DNA of 64,000 nucleotides from Hydrangea macrophylla (taxonomy: Eukaryota; Streptophyta; Magnoliopsida; Cornales; Hydrangeaceae). The stretch is from assembly GCA_033977485.1 (NCBI GenBank), contig CM066994.1, forward strand, positions 29,276,637 through 29,340,636, read 5' to 3'. A program made the translations under genes and the position numbers. Positions 23,545 through 35,067 of this stretch are shown piece by piece. The notes beneath the pieces were generated by a model. That model did not search any database. It saw nothing but the letters and a program-made list of their open reading frames with translations, and had not been told where the DNA came from. Within the stretch, counting starts at the first letter, position 1; each line of letters starts with the position of its first letter.

Positions 23545-23967
23545 AATATAAGTTGTAGCATTGTTCTAATAGGATTAGTCCTAAAATACTACTCCTAATA
23601 AACGAAAAAACATAAGAACTAATAAAAGGGAAAGAAAAAAAAAAGTTGACCTACTGTCGTCTATTTCTTGAGGACTTTCACTCGTGCACTATCGGGAAGT
23701 TTTTTTTTTTTTTTTTTGATAGATGCACTATCGGGAAATTAAAACCAATGGATTAGTAAAAGAAGTAATCTCTAAATTGTAGGAATATGGCCGTAAATTG
23801 TTGCACTGCATGGGAAAGTAAACTATTGGAGTATTCAAATAAGTAATCTCTAAATTATAGGAATAGAGCAGTGATTATTTTTCCCCCCTAAAAATAATGC
23901 TATAGGGGAACAAGACTCAATAGGAATCAAAGTTGTATTACAATAATAGTGTGTGAATAACATTAAA

Positions 23968-23998
<31 letters not shown>

Positions 23999-24055
23999 AA
24001 CAAATTGATGTGGTAGATCTGGAAAGAAAAAAAAAAGATAAGACTCTAGTGGACG

Positions 24056-24166
24056 GACCAAAAAAAGAGTGGCATACCAAATTTATAAAAACTCTAAGAA
24101 AAAAATAGTTAAATAAAAGTGCACCGATTGATAAAAGTGTAAAACACTTATGGACATCGATGCACT
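24056..24166. repeat. ~110-bp dispersed direct repeat, copy 1
   Basis: The segment from gtggcataccaaa through gtgcaccgattgataaaagtgtaaaacactta recurs at 25010-25124. The two copies bracket about 850 bp immediately upstream of the NBS-LRR gene. Confidence 0.8.
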
Positions 24167-24229
24167 CTAGAATGGTGGTGTTTTTTTGAAGAGTAATGTA
24201 TCACTTGTACAAAATTATCAAACGACACA

Positions 24230-24535
24230 ATAATAAATTTCATAAGTAAGCCTAACTGTGGAAGAACATATTCTATAAGCACCCAGATATCAATTGCCTT
24301 ATAACAATTACAAAGTTCAGTTATATATGTACAAAAAAAGAGAAGAAAATAGACTCGTTGAGCATCAACTTTAATAATAAATTTCATAAGTAAGCCTAAC
24401 TGTGGAAGAACATATTCTATAAGCACCCAGATATCAATTGCCTTATAACAATTACAAAGTTCAGTTATATATGTACAAAAAAAGAGAAAATTACCTGAGC
24501 ATTGCCAAAGAAAATAGACTCGTTGAGCATCAACT
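24230..24535. repeat. 144-bp tandem duplication with a 22-bp difference
   Basis: The segment starting taataaatttcataag at 24231 restarts at 24375, and both copies end in gactcgttgagcatcaac. The second copy has an extra ~22 bases (ttacctgagcattgccaaag) that the first lacks. Read on the minus strand, the extra bases begin at a possible splice donor (caatgctcag|gtaatt). The preceding minus-strand DNA (24535-24600) is open for about 30 codons, but I do not recognise the protein. Confidence 0.75.
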
Positions 24536-25009
24536 TTGTGGATCCAAACACTGCCCTGGTTGCGAACACAATCTTGAAGGAAAGCCAGTATGTACGGATT
24601 ATATTCATACTATATAACTATCTATACATGTATATACATATATATATATATATATGTCGAATATTGGCTTCATCAATAAGATTTTGGAAAAAAGAAGGAT
24701 CAAACAAAAAAGGTTCTGCTAGTTCTGTTTAATTTTGTGATTTGTATTTCCTATATTCTTTTTCGATAATATTTCCTTTTTCAACAAAATTAATGGTTTC
24801 TATACAATTGTGCATGTGTGTATATATGTATGTAAACATTACCACATTCACAAGCTATAAGTGTTTGTATTGAAGTTGGATTTGGATTTTTCCAATCAAT
24901 GGAATTTGATAACTAATATAATGGCATGTGGAAGTCGATTCTTATATAAAACAACATAAAACGAAAAAAAAAAAAGAAAAAAAAAAAGTGGTATACCAAA
25001 CTTACACTA

Positions 25010-25124
25010 AAAATAAAAAAGTGGTATACTAAACTTTTAAAACTCTTACTTCTAAGGAAAATAGTTAAGTAAAAGTGCACCGATTGATAAAAGTGTAAAA
25101 CACTTATGCACATTGGTATATTTA
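25010..25124. repeat. ~110-bp dispersed direct repeat, copy 2
   Basis: Second copy of the 24056-24166 repeat, about 170 bp before the NBS-LRR start and therefore possibly in its promoter. It is followed by a (TA/GATA)n tract (25124-25165). Confidence 0.8.
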
Positions 25125-25295
25125 TATATATTATAGATATAGATATAGATATATATTATAGATATACATACATATAGAGACACAAACACATACATTATGA
25201 ACACCCAATTGGATATAAATATAAGCTATCTGCGTCTTCACACCTCTAGAGTTTGTCAAGCAATTCTTCCAACAGTGAGTAGAAAAATTAACAAG

Positions 25296-28200
25296 ATGGC
25301 TGAAGTTCTCCTTAGTGTTGTTGCACAAGGAATCTTAAGCAAGGTACTTTCACTTGCTTCTGAAAATATCACTTATGTGTGGGGCCTTAAAGGGAAGCTC
25401 AAACAGTTGGGTACAAAGTTAGAGATGATTCAAGCATTGTTATCTGATGCTGAGATCAAGCAAGTAAGACTCAACTCTGTCCAACTTTGGCTGAAAAAAC
25501 TCAAAGCTGCAGCTTGTGATGCTGATGATTTGCTGGATGAGATTGCTTATGAAGTTCTTCGACAGAAAGGAGAGATACAAGACCGGATGATCTAGGTACT
25601 TGACTTCTTCTCCCCCTCTAATAAACTTGCATTTTGTATCAAGATGGCTGTTAAGATTAAGAATGTCAATTCGTTGTTCGATGAAATTTATAAAGAAGCA
25701 AATGAGATTGGACTTAGGCCAGTGGAGCTGATAAATACCACACTAGAACTTAGAGAAATCCGGCAGACTCAGCCCTTTATAGATGATTCAGATATAGTGG
25801 GTAGGGATGCTGACAAGTCAAAAATAGTGGACATGTTAATTTGTCCAAACAATGAAAAAGATTTGTCAATTATCACCATTGTGGGAATGGCCGGTCAAGG
25901 GAAGACAACCCTTGCTCAGTTAGTTTACCGAGACGATAAGTTAGTGACATATTTTGATCATAGAATGTGGGTTTGTGTTTCTGATGACTTTGATGTCAAA
26001 AGGCTTTTACACGAGATGCTACAATCTCTAACAAAAACCGATTCTAACATGTCCAATATGGAAGCAATAATAAGAAAGATTCAAGAAAGTTTAAGAGGAA
26101 AAAAGATTTTTGCTTGTACTCGATGATGTGTGGAATGAAAATGAACCAAAATGGGAATCCATGAGAAATTCATTGCTGGGAATGGGAGGTTCTAGGGGAA
26201 GCAATGTTTTGGTTACGACCCGTAGCGATGCAGTGGCATTAACAATGCAAACATCTATTACTCATCACCTGGTAGGACTGTCTAATGATGATAGTTGGAC
26301 AATTTTCAAGCGAAGAGCATTCGCCGATGGAGGAGCAGAAGAGACACCAAATTTAGTAGCCATAGGTACAAGGATTTTAAAAAGGTGTGGGAATGTGCCA
26401 CTGGCAATAAAGGCACTGGGAGCTTTAATGTACTCTAAGAAATGTGAAAACGAGTGGTTGTCAATCGAAAAAAGTGAAATTTGGGATTCAACAAAAGATA
26501 AAAATGGAGTCCTAGCCACCTTAAGGTTGAGTTATGAGCATTTACCATTAGCGTCACTAAAACAATGTTTTGCATATAGTTCAATCTTGCCAAAGGATTC
26601 TGTTATTGAAAAGGATAATATAGTACAACTTTGGATGGCTCAAGGATTTCTTCATCAGCCTTCTGAAGGAAGCCATGTGCTGATGGAGGATACAGGCAAC
26701 TACTATTTTGACATTTTGTTGAGGAACTCCTTATTGCAAATTGCCGAAAAGGATGACTATGATGATATTACAAGTTACAAGATGCATGATCTTGTTCATG
26801 ATCTTGCACTGAATACCTCAAAGAGTTACTGCTTAACTCTGAATGATGTTAAGGTGAGTGAGATTCCAGAGGTTCAACATTTATCGTGGATATCTAGCAA
26901 AGAAAATATGCCCTTGAATCCAAAAGGAAGAGTTCAAAGATTGCGCACGTTATATTCAATGGCTGATGTCCTTGGGAACAAGGTAACGAACTTCAAAAGA
27001 TTGCGTGCTTTAATCTTGACCAGCTTTCGTGTTGAAGAATTACCAAGTTCGGTAAGCCAATTGAGACACTTAAGATATATTGACATCTCAAGGACTAATA
27101 TTAGAAAGCTACCAGATTCTGTCACAAAACTTTATAATTTGCAAACTTTGAGGCTCTTTAATTGCCAATATTTGAATGAGCTTCAAAAGAAATTTGAAAA
27201 CTTGATTAGTTTGAGGCATTTCTATATCAGAGATTCAAAATTCGACATGCCCTGCTTGGTGGGGATAGGGAAGTTTACTTGTCTTCAAACATTACCTTTC
27301 TTTGTTGTGAGTCAAGATAGGGGATGTCAAATTGAAGAGCTGGGGGGATTAAGCAACCTTAAAGGTAAATTAAGGATTTTTGGCCTTGAGCATGTCAGAA
27401 ACATGGAAGAAGCCAAGAAAGCAAATCTATCCAGAAAGTCAAATATTCATACTTTGGAATTTCATTGGGGAAACGAAAGAACGGAAGAGTCCAACAATGA
27501 AGAAGTCTTGGAAGAGTCCAACAACGAAGAAGTCTTGGAAGAGTCCAGTGAAGAAGTCTTGGAAGAGTCCAACAATGAAGAAGTCTTGGAAGGTCTAGAA
27601 CCTCACTCGAACTTGAAAGATTTAACTATTAGGAACTTTGAGGGTGAGAGATTTGCACCATGGATGATGATGGCAAGTCCTACAATGATCATAAATAATT
27701 TGGTGAGGACCAAACTAGAGAACTGCTTTAGATGTAAAGAAATCCCAACACTAGGGCATCTTCCCCATCTTAAATTTGTTGAGATAATGGGTATGGATAA
27801 TGTGAAATGTATTGGTAGAGAGTTCTATGGTCACAGTAATGATGACGGTGGGCCTAATACTGGTAGTAGTAGTAGTAATGTTGGAGGCAGTGTGTCGACA
27901 ATAGTAGTGTTTCCGGTATTGAAAGAACTCACCCTTGAATCTATGGAAAACCTGGTTGAATGGTTGGAAGTACCAAGATCACTGCCGATTGGGATGGTGT
28001 GTCCTTCCCTTGAGAATTTGGTAATTGCATATTGCCCCAATTTGGTTGCTGTTCCAAGTCATTTTCCATCTGTGAAGTCTTTGAACATCATAGGGATTGA
28101 GAATAGTCTGGCACTAACACAGATAAGCAGCAAATTGACGTCTCTAACATCCTTGTATATCGAAAGTGTGTCTGGATCAGAGGTCAGTTCTGTAATGGAA

Positions 28201-28797
28201 AAATTGTTGAGAAACAATCAATTGCTGGAGCGTTTGGATATTGTGATGAGTTGACATATCTGCCTAATGGCCTAAACAACCTTGTGGCTCTCTGTTATTT
28301 TTAGAGTTTTGAAGTGCAATAATCTAACTTCTGTGGCGGATATACTAACAGGCAGCAGGAGCGTCACATCTCTTAGAATTATTGTTATTGCGGATTGTGA
28401 GAAGTTGGCTTGTTTACCAAGCTCACTACAAAACCTTGTGGCCCTTGAGAAATTGTGGCTATACAAATGCCCAAATCTAAGGTTAATTCCGGATATACAC
28501 GGCCTCACATCTCTGCGGGAGTTGTTTATTTCAGATTGTGAGAATTTGATTGATTTACCAAGTGGGCTAGAAGTCAGCAATCTCGAGTGCTTGGATATTA
28601 CATCATGCCCTAGTCTGATTTCTGGTCCAAATTTGGGGGAATTGAAACGTACTCTTCGGGTATTGACACTCGCTGGTTGTGGAAGATTGACGGTTTGCTG
28701 GCCAAAGGGGGTGCAGCACCTAACCGGCCTTCGAGAATTGGGGATAGGTGGGTTCTCTGAGGAGCTTGACTTCTTCCCCTGGTCTTGTCAGGGGTAG
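25296..28797 (+). pseudogene. CC-NBS-LRR resistance-type gene, broken reading frame
   Basis: Members of this family (RGA/I2-like CNLs) are cytoplasmic receptors that detect pathogen effectors and trigger cell death. The start MAEVLL at 25296 is the family's typical N-terminus; an in-frame upstream ATG at 25197 looks spurious. Order: coiled-coil Rx-type domain (codons ~1-150), NB-ARC with P-loop GMAGQGKTT at ~197-205, RNBS-A (MWVCVSDDFDV), kinase-2 (LVLDDVWNE), GLPL-like ([11 protein letters not shown]) and MHD (MHDLVHDLA at 26782), then LRRs from ~27000 on. Length is ~1167 codons with no intron seen, near normal. Defects: TAG at codon 100 (25593-25595) with the frame open on both sides; a +1 shift in the A6 run at 26099-26104 just before kinase-2; and a compensating shift pair between ~28238 and ~28300. 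The homopolymer shift could be a sequencing error; the stop less easily. Confidence 0.9.
27484..27588 (+). repeat. Coding minisatellite in the LRR domain
   Basis: Four in-frame repeats of a 27-bp unit encoding EESNNEEVL (one copy is 24 bp). They form a strongly acidic insertion between LRRs. The unit copies are nearly identical, so expansion is recent. Confidence 0.9.
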
Positions 28798-31611
28798 ATA
28801 GCAATTTTATGGTCATAGACATAGTATGATTTGAAATGGTTGAATGTTGCTATATAATTGTGTATGGAGCAGCGTAAAAATGGATTCCATTCTGTTTTGC
28901 TTTGTCAGGCTTTGTTTTTAGAACTATGCTTTATGAATGTATTTATTAGTTGTAGAAATGCCAATAATTTGTCACAATATTTATAACCAGTTTTGGGTCC
29001 CTTGTATTTTTTTGAGTCAGTCTCTTTCTGTCTGTTAATAGTGATAATACATATTATTTCGCTCAAGGATTGTTTTTCAACTGCCTAAATACTGATATTT
29101 AAGATTTTTTTAGGTATTTCTTTTTGTTGGGTTACTAGAGAATTGTTTAAAATGAATGCAATGAATGGCTATGCATTTTAATGTCAAACACCCAGTCAAT
29201 ATTGTCTACGTGCTTGTTTTGTTTTGTTTTTTTTTTTTTTAAGGGTGGTGTTCGGAGAGTTCATCTATTAGTATTAGATGGCACTGGTGGGGAGCTCTGT
29301 TGAAGGAATTGTTTCAAAGAGATGGAGTTGGGACAATGGTGGCAAGGTATGCAATCCTTTTTAGCAAGCACCATCCATACGTGGTATTTTGATTTTTATG
29401 ACTAGTTGTGTGCCCTTGATGAATTTCTTTTTTGGGGCCAAAGCTATTTTGGTGTTTATGACTTGTAGTGTGCCCTTGATAAATTTCTTTTTGGGGCCAA
29501 AGCTGAGCACCCGGTACTCTTTTTACCATGCATGGCGTTCTCATTGCTCTTACTGAATTTCCTCATTCCCTTTCATTTTATTTTTTTCACTGTGAAGGAA
29601 ACCTTTACATTTGACTTGGTATTTTTTCCAACAGTAGGTGAGATGTAAGTGAAGTTTTGGAATTGGAGAAGCTACTTTCAAAATTCGTAATTTTTGCGAC
29701 TCGATGTGATTAAAGAGGTTTCTCTAATAAATCTTCAAAAAAGCAGCAAATTGTTGCCTATGATTTAATCTGTTTTTTATTTTTTTTTCCAAAAGTTCTT
29801 TGCCAAACAAACTTAAATCTCTCAAAAATCCCAAATAAGGGAATGTTGGTCTCAAATAAGCTGATCCAAACAGGCTTTGGATGAGTGAATGGTGTCTATT
29901 GAATTGTTGTTCTACGTTAGAACTATAATTCTCAAATGGCAGTTCCGCAAACACAAACCTATAGTTCTTCTCGCATGTTTTGTTTTGTGTTGTTAGTTAC
30001 TTGAGGCAATGGATTCTTTCGTTGTTGTGGAGAGAGATCATATTATTGCTGTTTCTACTGAATGCCGTGGGCAAGAACAGTGAGACAAATTACTTGGTAT
30101 GATATTGAATATCTTCTGTTCTTTCTATGTTTTTGCTTTCCATTTGAATTTCTAATTGGTGTTTGGGTATGGAAGATGTCTGAGGAGAATGCACAAAGCA
30201 AACATGAAGGAAAGTAATGAAAATGAGTAGTTTCAAAACAACGGGGAATCAGGGAGCTAGTAGAGGTTTATGGATTTTTGGGATTAGACATTTCAAGGTG
30301 TAAAAACATTTGAAACATGTGGAATCCTCAATTTTGTCAAGGAAATTTTGATTTTGAAATGTGTGAATATTTGCTATATAACACGGTATTATGAGGAGTT
30401 GGGAAAATTTGCTGCACACCCACTTGCAATTCTTAGATCTTCAAATATCTAATCATCTATAAATGCCTTTTCAAGTGGGATCTAAGAATTGTGATGGTCT
30501 TCGATCAAACAAAGGGAGTAAACAATTTTGTTACCTCATCTAAAAGCAAGTACTTACACAATTTGTGTTTTTCAGCTGCATCATCTTGACTCCAAGTTGA
30601 GAGATATTAGGGAAGGATAGTGGTGTACGTGGAAGCAACGCTGGCTCAGCTCTTGTAGGACTAAGTTCTTGATGGGGACAAAACTAGGAAACAAGTAGTT
30701 TAGTTAATCATTAAAGATTCTCAAACTGACTGTAATTTTTTTGTTTTTGTTTTTTTTTTTTTAATCTTCGTCTCATTTATGTGTTTTGTGTGTTTGGTGG
30801 CCCTGTTTATATTGGTTGCAACTTGTGACGACCTGATGGGATGACCCATTGCTAGTGCTTGTAATGCCCTGTTACTGTATAAAGAAATGAGATGTATTGT
30901 TTAGACATGTGTAACCACTCCGGATATATTTTTAGGCACGAGCAATTTCTTGTATGTACATATGTATATTCGGATTAAGTGATTGACACACTCTGCACCA
31001 TCATACAAAACCACCTACAGTGACCTGTATGGTCAAGGGAGTTTCGTGTTATCTGCCTAACATCTGCACACCCATTTGAAAAGGCGTATATGAGCAATCT
31101 TACATATGAAGGCCCAATTGCAACTAAACTCAATAGACGTAATGAGTACAGAGCTTCATTTGTAGTTATGAATTTGACAGCACTAAGAAATTTTTTTTTT
31201 TGCAGGTCCATGAAAAGGAACAAATATAATAGGCCAACTTATGCATCTTATCACTGCCACTACGTATGCTTCTAGAATTTTTCACAAGGCAGGAAATTTT
31301 TCTCCAGAAGAAAATTTGCAATTAAAATCTAAAACATACAGTAGAATGCCAAATTCTCAATCTGTTTTACACTATTATAGTCTATAAGCTTTCTGGGATC
31401 ATAAAAAGGGCAAACCTAGTGTACGTAGCCTTACCCCTGAATGCAGAGAAGCTGTTTTCGTGTTTCAACAACACGATGCCGAAGTCATAATGGAGCAATC
31501 TTACCATTGGCCACACCTTATTGGGGCTGATACATGCATAATCTGTGAATGGACTGGTATATGCATATATGTCCATGGACTGAGAATAAGTAGAGTGGCC
31601 TAAAAGTTGTA
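28798..31611. other. Non-coding region downstream of the NBS-LRR gene
   Basis: About 2.8 kb with no convincing coding sequence. It may include the 3' untranslated part of the resistance gene. A ~60-bp tandem duplication lies at 29386-29504. T-runs occur near 29227-29240 and 30740-30762. A short open stretch after an ATG near 30009 is not recognisable. Confidence 0.5.
29386..29504. repeat. ~60-bp tandem duplication
   Basis: Two adjacent copies, each ending ggggccaaagct and containing tgtgcccttgatgaatttc or a one-base variant of it. Confidence 0.8.
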
Positions 31612-31851
31612 CTCCCTTTGTCCAATTTTTCGAGTCCAGTTTCACTATTTCAGTTGTCCCAGAAATAGTCAATTTTTACATAAATTATTTATTTTGAGAT
31701 GATTTTGACAACTTTCTCTACAAAAAACTAATGTAAATCTTTTAGATTGTGGAAAAAAAAATTAAATTTTTTTGACATAAATGCACTAATTGCTTGTCCG
31801 ATTAAGAGGCACGGATGCCCAAAATGGACTGAAAAAATGGGACAGAGGGAG
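31612..31851. mobile_element. Stowaway MITE (Tc1/mariner type)
   Basis: The ends CTCCCTTTGTCC and, inverted, CTCCCTCTGTCCC are the hallmark of plant Stowaway elements. TA precedes the left end; the right flank is CA, a decayed TA target. The 240-bp body is AT-rich and non-coding. Confidence 0.9.
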
Positions 31852-32099
31852 CATTTGTCTAATTCCTAAATTTAAAAACATGGGTCAGCTGAATTATCAT
31901 TACGTCAGACAACTATACATCTTGAACTAAGTTTTACTTTCATACATCAAGGGAAAAGATGTACCCCTACATATCTATATATACGCTGATGTCGAATCGT
32001 GAATTGGTTTGTCGAAACAAGGAAACGTGAATCATAATATTCACTTTGTTAAGAAAATAGTCATATCATATACATGTACAGTGCTTAAGATGAGCAAAA
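31852..32099. other. Short intergenic stretch
   Basis: AT-rich; nothing recognised. Confidence 0.4.
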
Positions 32100-33000
32100 T
32101 AACAACTTAACACAAGTGATTTGAGCAGGCTGAATGACAATTTGATAATGAGGAAGAAATAGGCTGAGTGATTTGAGCAGTGTGTGGAGTAAGAAGAAGA
32201 GGTGGATTTTGATGAGTCTGTGGACTGATTGGAACAAGGTAGTCCTGAGATTTCTTTTGTGTGGGGTTATACATCTGAGCATTATTATGAGAGTTAAAAG
32301 AAGGTGCCTGAAATGAAGAATTTGAGATCTGATGTGAAGGATTATACCTATGAAAACAATCAGGTGCTGTGTGATTACTCTTCCCACAGATTTGACAACA
32401 CAACTTGGTGTGATTGTTCCTGCCATTTCCTCTATACCTCGAGTGTTTCTGTTTCTCCCTCCTCCTCTGAAATTGGAATTATAGCCTTGAATTGATTAGT
32501 ATTCTTGATGCTTGAGTATTACTGGGTGGATTTGATGAGTATTATCAATTGGATTTGTTACCTTCATCTCTCAAATGATATGTCTCTCTTTCATAGAATG
32601 TGTAGTAGCTCCCAACGTGGTCTTCAAAGAAGAATATTCTTGTGACAATCCATTGATTGTATAAAACACCAAATCTTCTTTCAATAACTGGTACATCAGC
32701 AGCTGATAGTTGATCTGCACAATTCTTGATTTGTTCGAGACTCTCATCCATTGAGTTCTGATTCTTATTAGCAATCAGTTACTTGATCCTCAATTCATGA
32801 ATATGCGATCTCGAAGAAGATGCAAAACTTCTGGCTAAGCAGCTCCAGATCTGCCATGCGTGAAGCTTTTTTTTAGATAAATCAGCAGATATGTAGGATC
32901 TAATACCTCTTAGCAGCAGTGGAGATTGTCGCATAAGGATTTTATGTTGCTTCAACTTCTCTTTTGTGCTCGGTGTGATATTGGTGTATAGCATCTGCTG
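32100..33000 (-). pseudogene. Copia gag fragment, minus strand
   Basis: Read from 33000 down to 32100, the sequence encodes in shifting frames a copia-type gag: a segment ending SFASSSRSHIHELRIK (about 32779-32850), a helical segment SMDESLEQIKNCADQLSAAD (about 32690-32755), then a CCHC zinc knuckle CQICGKSNHTAPDC (about 32360-32400) and a Gln/Pro/Ser-rich tail. Several stops and frameshifts are present. No LTR or primer site was found, so it is a fragment. Confidence 0.8.
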
Positions 33001-33139
33001 AGGTTTTTTCTTCTTGTTTTGGGGGAAAGAGAGAGGAAGTACTCTCTGGGAATCTATTGTATATCATGCCTTTTGCAATCAATAAATACATTTTGCTGTT
33101 CCAAAAAAGAAAAAAAGACTTCAATTCGCCTATGTCTGA

Positions 33140-34700
33140 ACCAATATCACTTGAAGATCTTGCTGTCATTACTCAAAGCTGAAGAGACATCTATTACTCA
33201 GTCAAATGATTTGAATCAGTACACAAACACAGCAATGATGGTATCTCAGCCTCGAAATCAATCTCAATCCCACAATCAGTTTCAACAGAATAGAAATGCT
33301 CAGTTTAGAGGTCGTGGAAGAGTAAAGATTTCGGCTCTGGTTGGTTCATGGATTTCGTGAGAGAAAAGAAAATGGAAAGAAAAACAAGGGTCGAAGCAAT
33401 ATCCATTGCCAATGGTCAGAGTCTTCCCATTTCGCACTCTGGTAAAGATCTTCTTCACACTCCTCACACATTTCATCTTCAAAACATTTTTGTTTTTTCA
33501 TTCCCTTTCCTCTAATCTTTTGTCCACAATTTATGTTAATAACTGCGGATGTGTTTTTGATGCACAAACGCTGCAAATACATGGGCATAAGTTCGGGGAA
33601 GATTCTCTTATGAGGCCATAGCAGTAATGGCCTTAATCCCATCAGCATTCAACTAGCCAAAACTCTGCTCATCTAGGAAGGAATGTTTCGAATTTTCTGT
33701 GGCACAACAGATTGGGTCACCCATCCAATAACAGCTTCTTTCTTCTATTCATAAACTATACCATGTAAATAGTTCTAATAATGCACTTTGTGAACACTTT
33801 GTTTGGCAAAATGTTTAGGTTACCTTTTCTCTCATTCAACGTCCACATCGTGTGCTCCTTTACAAATATAATTCACAGTGATCTCTGGGGACATGCCCCT
33901 TTTTCAGTCCATCCATGGTTTTAACTAATATGTTTCATTCATATATGACTATAGTAGATTCACTTGGATTTATTCACTCACTTACAAATTAATTTAAATG
34001 CAAAATTAAGGTCCTAACTCCTAAGGACAGATGGTGGTGGTGAGTATCAAAAGAAAGAGTTTCAAGTTCTTCTTGTGTCCTATGGGATAAAACATTCAAA
34101 GTCATGCCCCCAAAACCTCTCAGAAAAATGGTGTGGCTGAGAGGAAACACCGCCATATTGTGGAAACTGGTATCACTCTTCTGTCCACTACCTCGTTACC
34201 TGCAAAGTTTTGGTATCATGCCTTTTCCACTGCAACTTTTCTAATCGAACGGATGCCCAACAAAGTCACAAGTTTAAAGTCACCCTTTGAAGTGTTATTT
34301 GGCTCAGTCTACTTGTTATCCCCTACCCCCACCCCCCCCCCCCCCCATTTTTCCACTTTTAACACCAATAAGCTTCAGCAAAAGACTAAAAAGCCCTGCA
34401 TATTTCTAGGCTATCCCAGTCACTACAAAGGCTGTTTGATCCTTTGTCCTCAAAAATCCATATCAAGACAGTAATTTTGAATGAAAACTCCTTCTTAGGT
34501 ATCACTAAACCCAAAGCCTACGTTTCTTCAACTACTACCTCTCCAACCAAAGAAGTTAGAACCTACATGGAATATAGAAGCTTCTAACCACCAAATCTGG
34601 CACGTGGCCATGACTGATGAATAGGGACGCTTGTTCCTATACCTACTGGAAAGAATGTCATGGGATGTAAATGGGAATCTCATGGGATGTAAATGGGTTT
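33140..34700 (+). pseudogene. Copia fragment: gag end, pre-integrase, integrase, start of RT
   Basis: Plus-strand remnant of the same broad family as Copia-C. A gag end with an Asn/Gln/Ser-rich stretch and a Gly-Arg tail occupies 33150-33345. The pre-integrase zinc region (LWHNRLGHPS) and integrase start (IIHSDLWGHAP) lie about 33690-33920. The integrase core (DGGGEYQ, NGVAERKHRHI, SLKSPFEVLFG) runs 34025-34320, and the first codons of RT (near 34610-34690) end abruptly. The 33350-33680 stretch does not fit the gag-pol order and may be an insertion. A C-run at 34330-34346 interrupts the frame. The integrase part keeps an uninterrupted version of the site where Copia-2 inserted into Copia-C. 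Confidence 0.85.
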
Positions 34701-34816
34701 AGTAGCTAAAATACAATATTGATGGACCCATAACTCTTTAGTTTATGAATCTATGAATTGTCTTGAATCATGATTGTATCGGATTATATGAAATTTGAAT
34801 CAACTAGTAAATTGAC

Positions 34817-35067
34817 CATGAGGCTACTCCACCCATTGCCAATTGGTTTTGGGTTGGATGCTCCAATTCAACATGGTATCAGAGCAAGTTATTGTCATGC
34901 CCAGTTTGGCCACATGTGCTCCACACTACCCTATCTGAGTAATCCACGTGTTTGGCTCTTAGTCATGCCACACGTCGGGAACTAAAGCCTTGCTACTCAA
35001 TATATAAGATCATGGGGCTACTCCACCCATTGCTAATTGATTTTGGGGTGGATGCTCCAATTCAACA
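34817..35067 (+). mobile_element. LTR-retroelement remnant, possibly TRIM-like
   Basis: A 57-bp segment ending ggatgctccaattcaaca occurs at 34817-34873 and again at 35011-35067. The first copy is followed directly by TGGTATCAGAGC (34874-34885), the Met-tRNA primer site. This is the layout of LTR end, primer site, very short interior and second LTR end, as in terminal-repeat retrotransposons in miniature. The outer parts of the two LTRs do not match, so at least one is truncated or replaced. Confidence 0.55.

Noticed and set aside
25197..25295. Upstream in-frame ATG as the resistance-gene start
   Set aside because: The 33 extra codons do not resemble CNL N-termini, whereas MAEVLL at 25296 does.
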